The position numbers were made by a program, and so were the translations under genes. This document shows positions 63,346 to 64,000 of a stretch of 64,000 nt of DNA, one piece after another (within the stretch, counting starts at the first letter, position 1; each line of letters begins with the position of its first letter). This DNA comes from Isochrysis galbana (lineage: Eukaryota; Haptophyta; Isochrysidales; Isochrysidaceae). The notes beneath the pieces were generated by a model. It was not told where the DNA came from. It saw only the letters and a program-made list of their open reading frames with translations, and searched no databases. The stretch is taken from the NCBI GenBank assembly GCA_018136815.1, contig CM030935.1, positions 1,934,388 through 1,998,387 of the forward strand, written 5' to 3'.

Positions 63346-64000
63346 GGGCAGACTAATCTTATGATTGATCGCCATGGAGGGGGGCCTCGCGCCCTCCCCC
63401 ACTCTCTCGACCCCCTCATGGGGGGCGAGAACCACCCACCCCCCTGCGCCGCCACTTGGCAGGCAAGGGGGACTCACATCTCATCTGCCCAGACTCTAAG
63501 CTCTCAGTCTCCCAGAGAGCTGGGCACAGAACGCACGCCCTGACCCACGTTGGCCGGCCCATCTCTCTGACTCTCTGACCAGCCCCTTCTCCACCTGAAC
63601 CCCCAAGCTAGCTCCAGTCGACCTTCAGTGGCGCGGAGTATCACAGGGTGTCTTGTGCCATTTGTGGTTCTATACCGTTAGTGTGCCTTGTGTGGCAGAG
63701 CCCCCTAGGTATCTTTTAATCATCTTGTCATGGCGTAGCGCGATGGCGGCGCGCCGCGCCGCTCTCTCACCGCCGCCGGGGCTCGCGCTGCGGGCTCCCG
63801 GCGATATGGAGCTCCCACCCAGGTAGAGGGGCAGGGCTGGGCTTGCTGAGCCGACTCTCGCGGACCGCCGCGAGCTGCGCGCGCTAGCGCAGTCGCTTTG
63901 GGCTGCATGGCTGCATGGCGACGCATGGTAGCAAGCCCTCCTCTCTCCCTCTCTCTCTCCCCCTCTGGGAGAGCTGGTCCCTCTGGGCCCCTTGCTCGGG
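63346..64000. mobile_element. Remnant head (E type) and dispersed repeat
   Basis: After the target copy, GATTGATCGCCATGGAGG and the GC-rich GGGGGGCCTCGCGCCCTCCC form another head block, with a G/C-rich body to about 63640. 63670-63850 matches 42935-43150. No gene was recognised to the window end. Confidence 0.5.

Overview
The window is nuclear DNA from a GC-rich, intron-bearing unicellular eukaryote, most likely an alga. Introns are short (about 80-230 bases) and GT-AG, most of them starting GTG rather than GTA. Intergenic space is packed with retroposons and low-complexity C/G, CT and GGC tracts. One protein (61318-62043) starts with a signal-peptide-like leader followed by a Ser/Arg-rich stretch, which would fit a complex-plastid alga such as a haptophyte. 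That placement is only an inference. There is one 100-base assembly gap at 13201-13300.

Layout. 1-2440: a LINE ORF1 fragment, and beside it a complete-ended hAT element (980-2431) with 8-base target duplications. 3258-10066: a divergent pair, the cohesin regulator PDS5 (minus) and a PCNA-binding-motif protein with two MBD-like modules (plus), sharing an 863-base interval. 10067-16250: repeats, a LINE ORF2 running into the gap, and hAT-like ends. 16477-19480: a four-RRM Nrd1/Msa-like RNA-binding protein. 20500-25150: LINE heads, a 3'-truncated LINE and further hAT-like ends. 25261-31978: a TMEM198-like membrane protein, an SLC35-type transporter and an EGLN-like prolyl hydroxylase. 32300-36700: retroposons nested three deep. 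37068-38086: a short VEFS-box (Su(z)12-type) protein. 39233-44420: a deleted LINE, a mitochondrial carrier divergent from a GEP4-type phosphatase, and a retroposon. 44977-46627: a MAP kinase with TTY in place of TEY. 47508-55270: LINE derivatives, an F-box/MYND protein and a Myb/SANT-like protein. 55975-62043: a 1115-residue coiled-coil protein, a retroposon and a GNAT acetyltransferase. 62525-64000: another retroposon and repeat fragments.

The main non-genic finding is a group of 0.7-0.9 kb retroposons and related LINEs. Each starts with an AT-rich perfect or near-perfect inverted repeat of about 20 bases, then an ATGG-plus-GC-hairpin block. Five insertions carry 14-17 base target-site duplications, which marks target-primed reverse transcription. 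Head-only fragments of the same elements are clustered, often one inside another. A second group is hAT-type: TIRs of the TxGGxxTxGGC kind backed by arrays of AAATATCC or AAATATGT.

Functionally, several host genes concern chromatin and replication: PDS5, the PCNA-motif/MBD-like protein, the VEFS protein and possibly the Myb/SANT-like protein. They are not one operon-like unit. Only the PDS5/MBD-like pair has an arrangement (shared upstream region) that suggests joint control.
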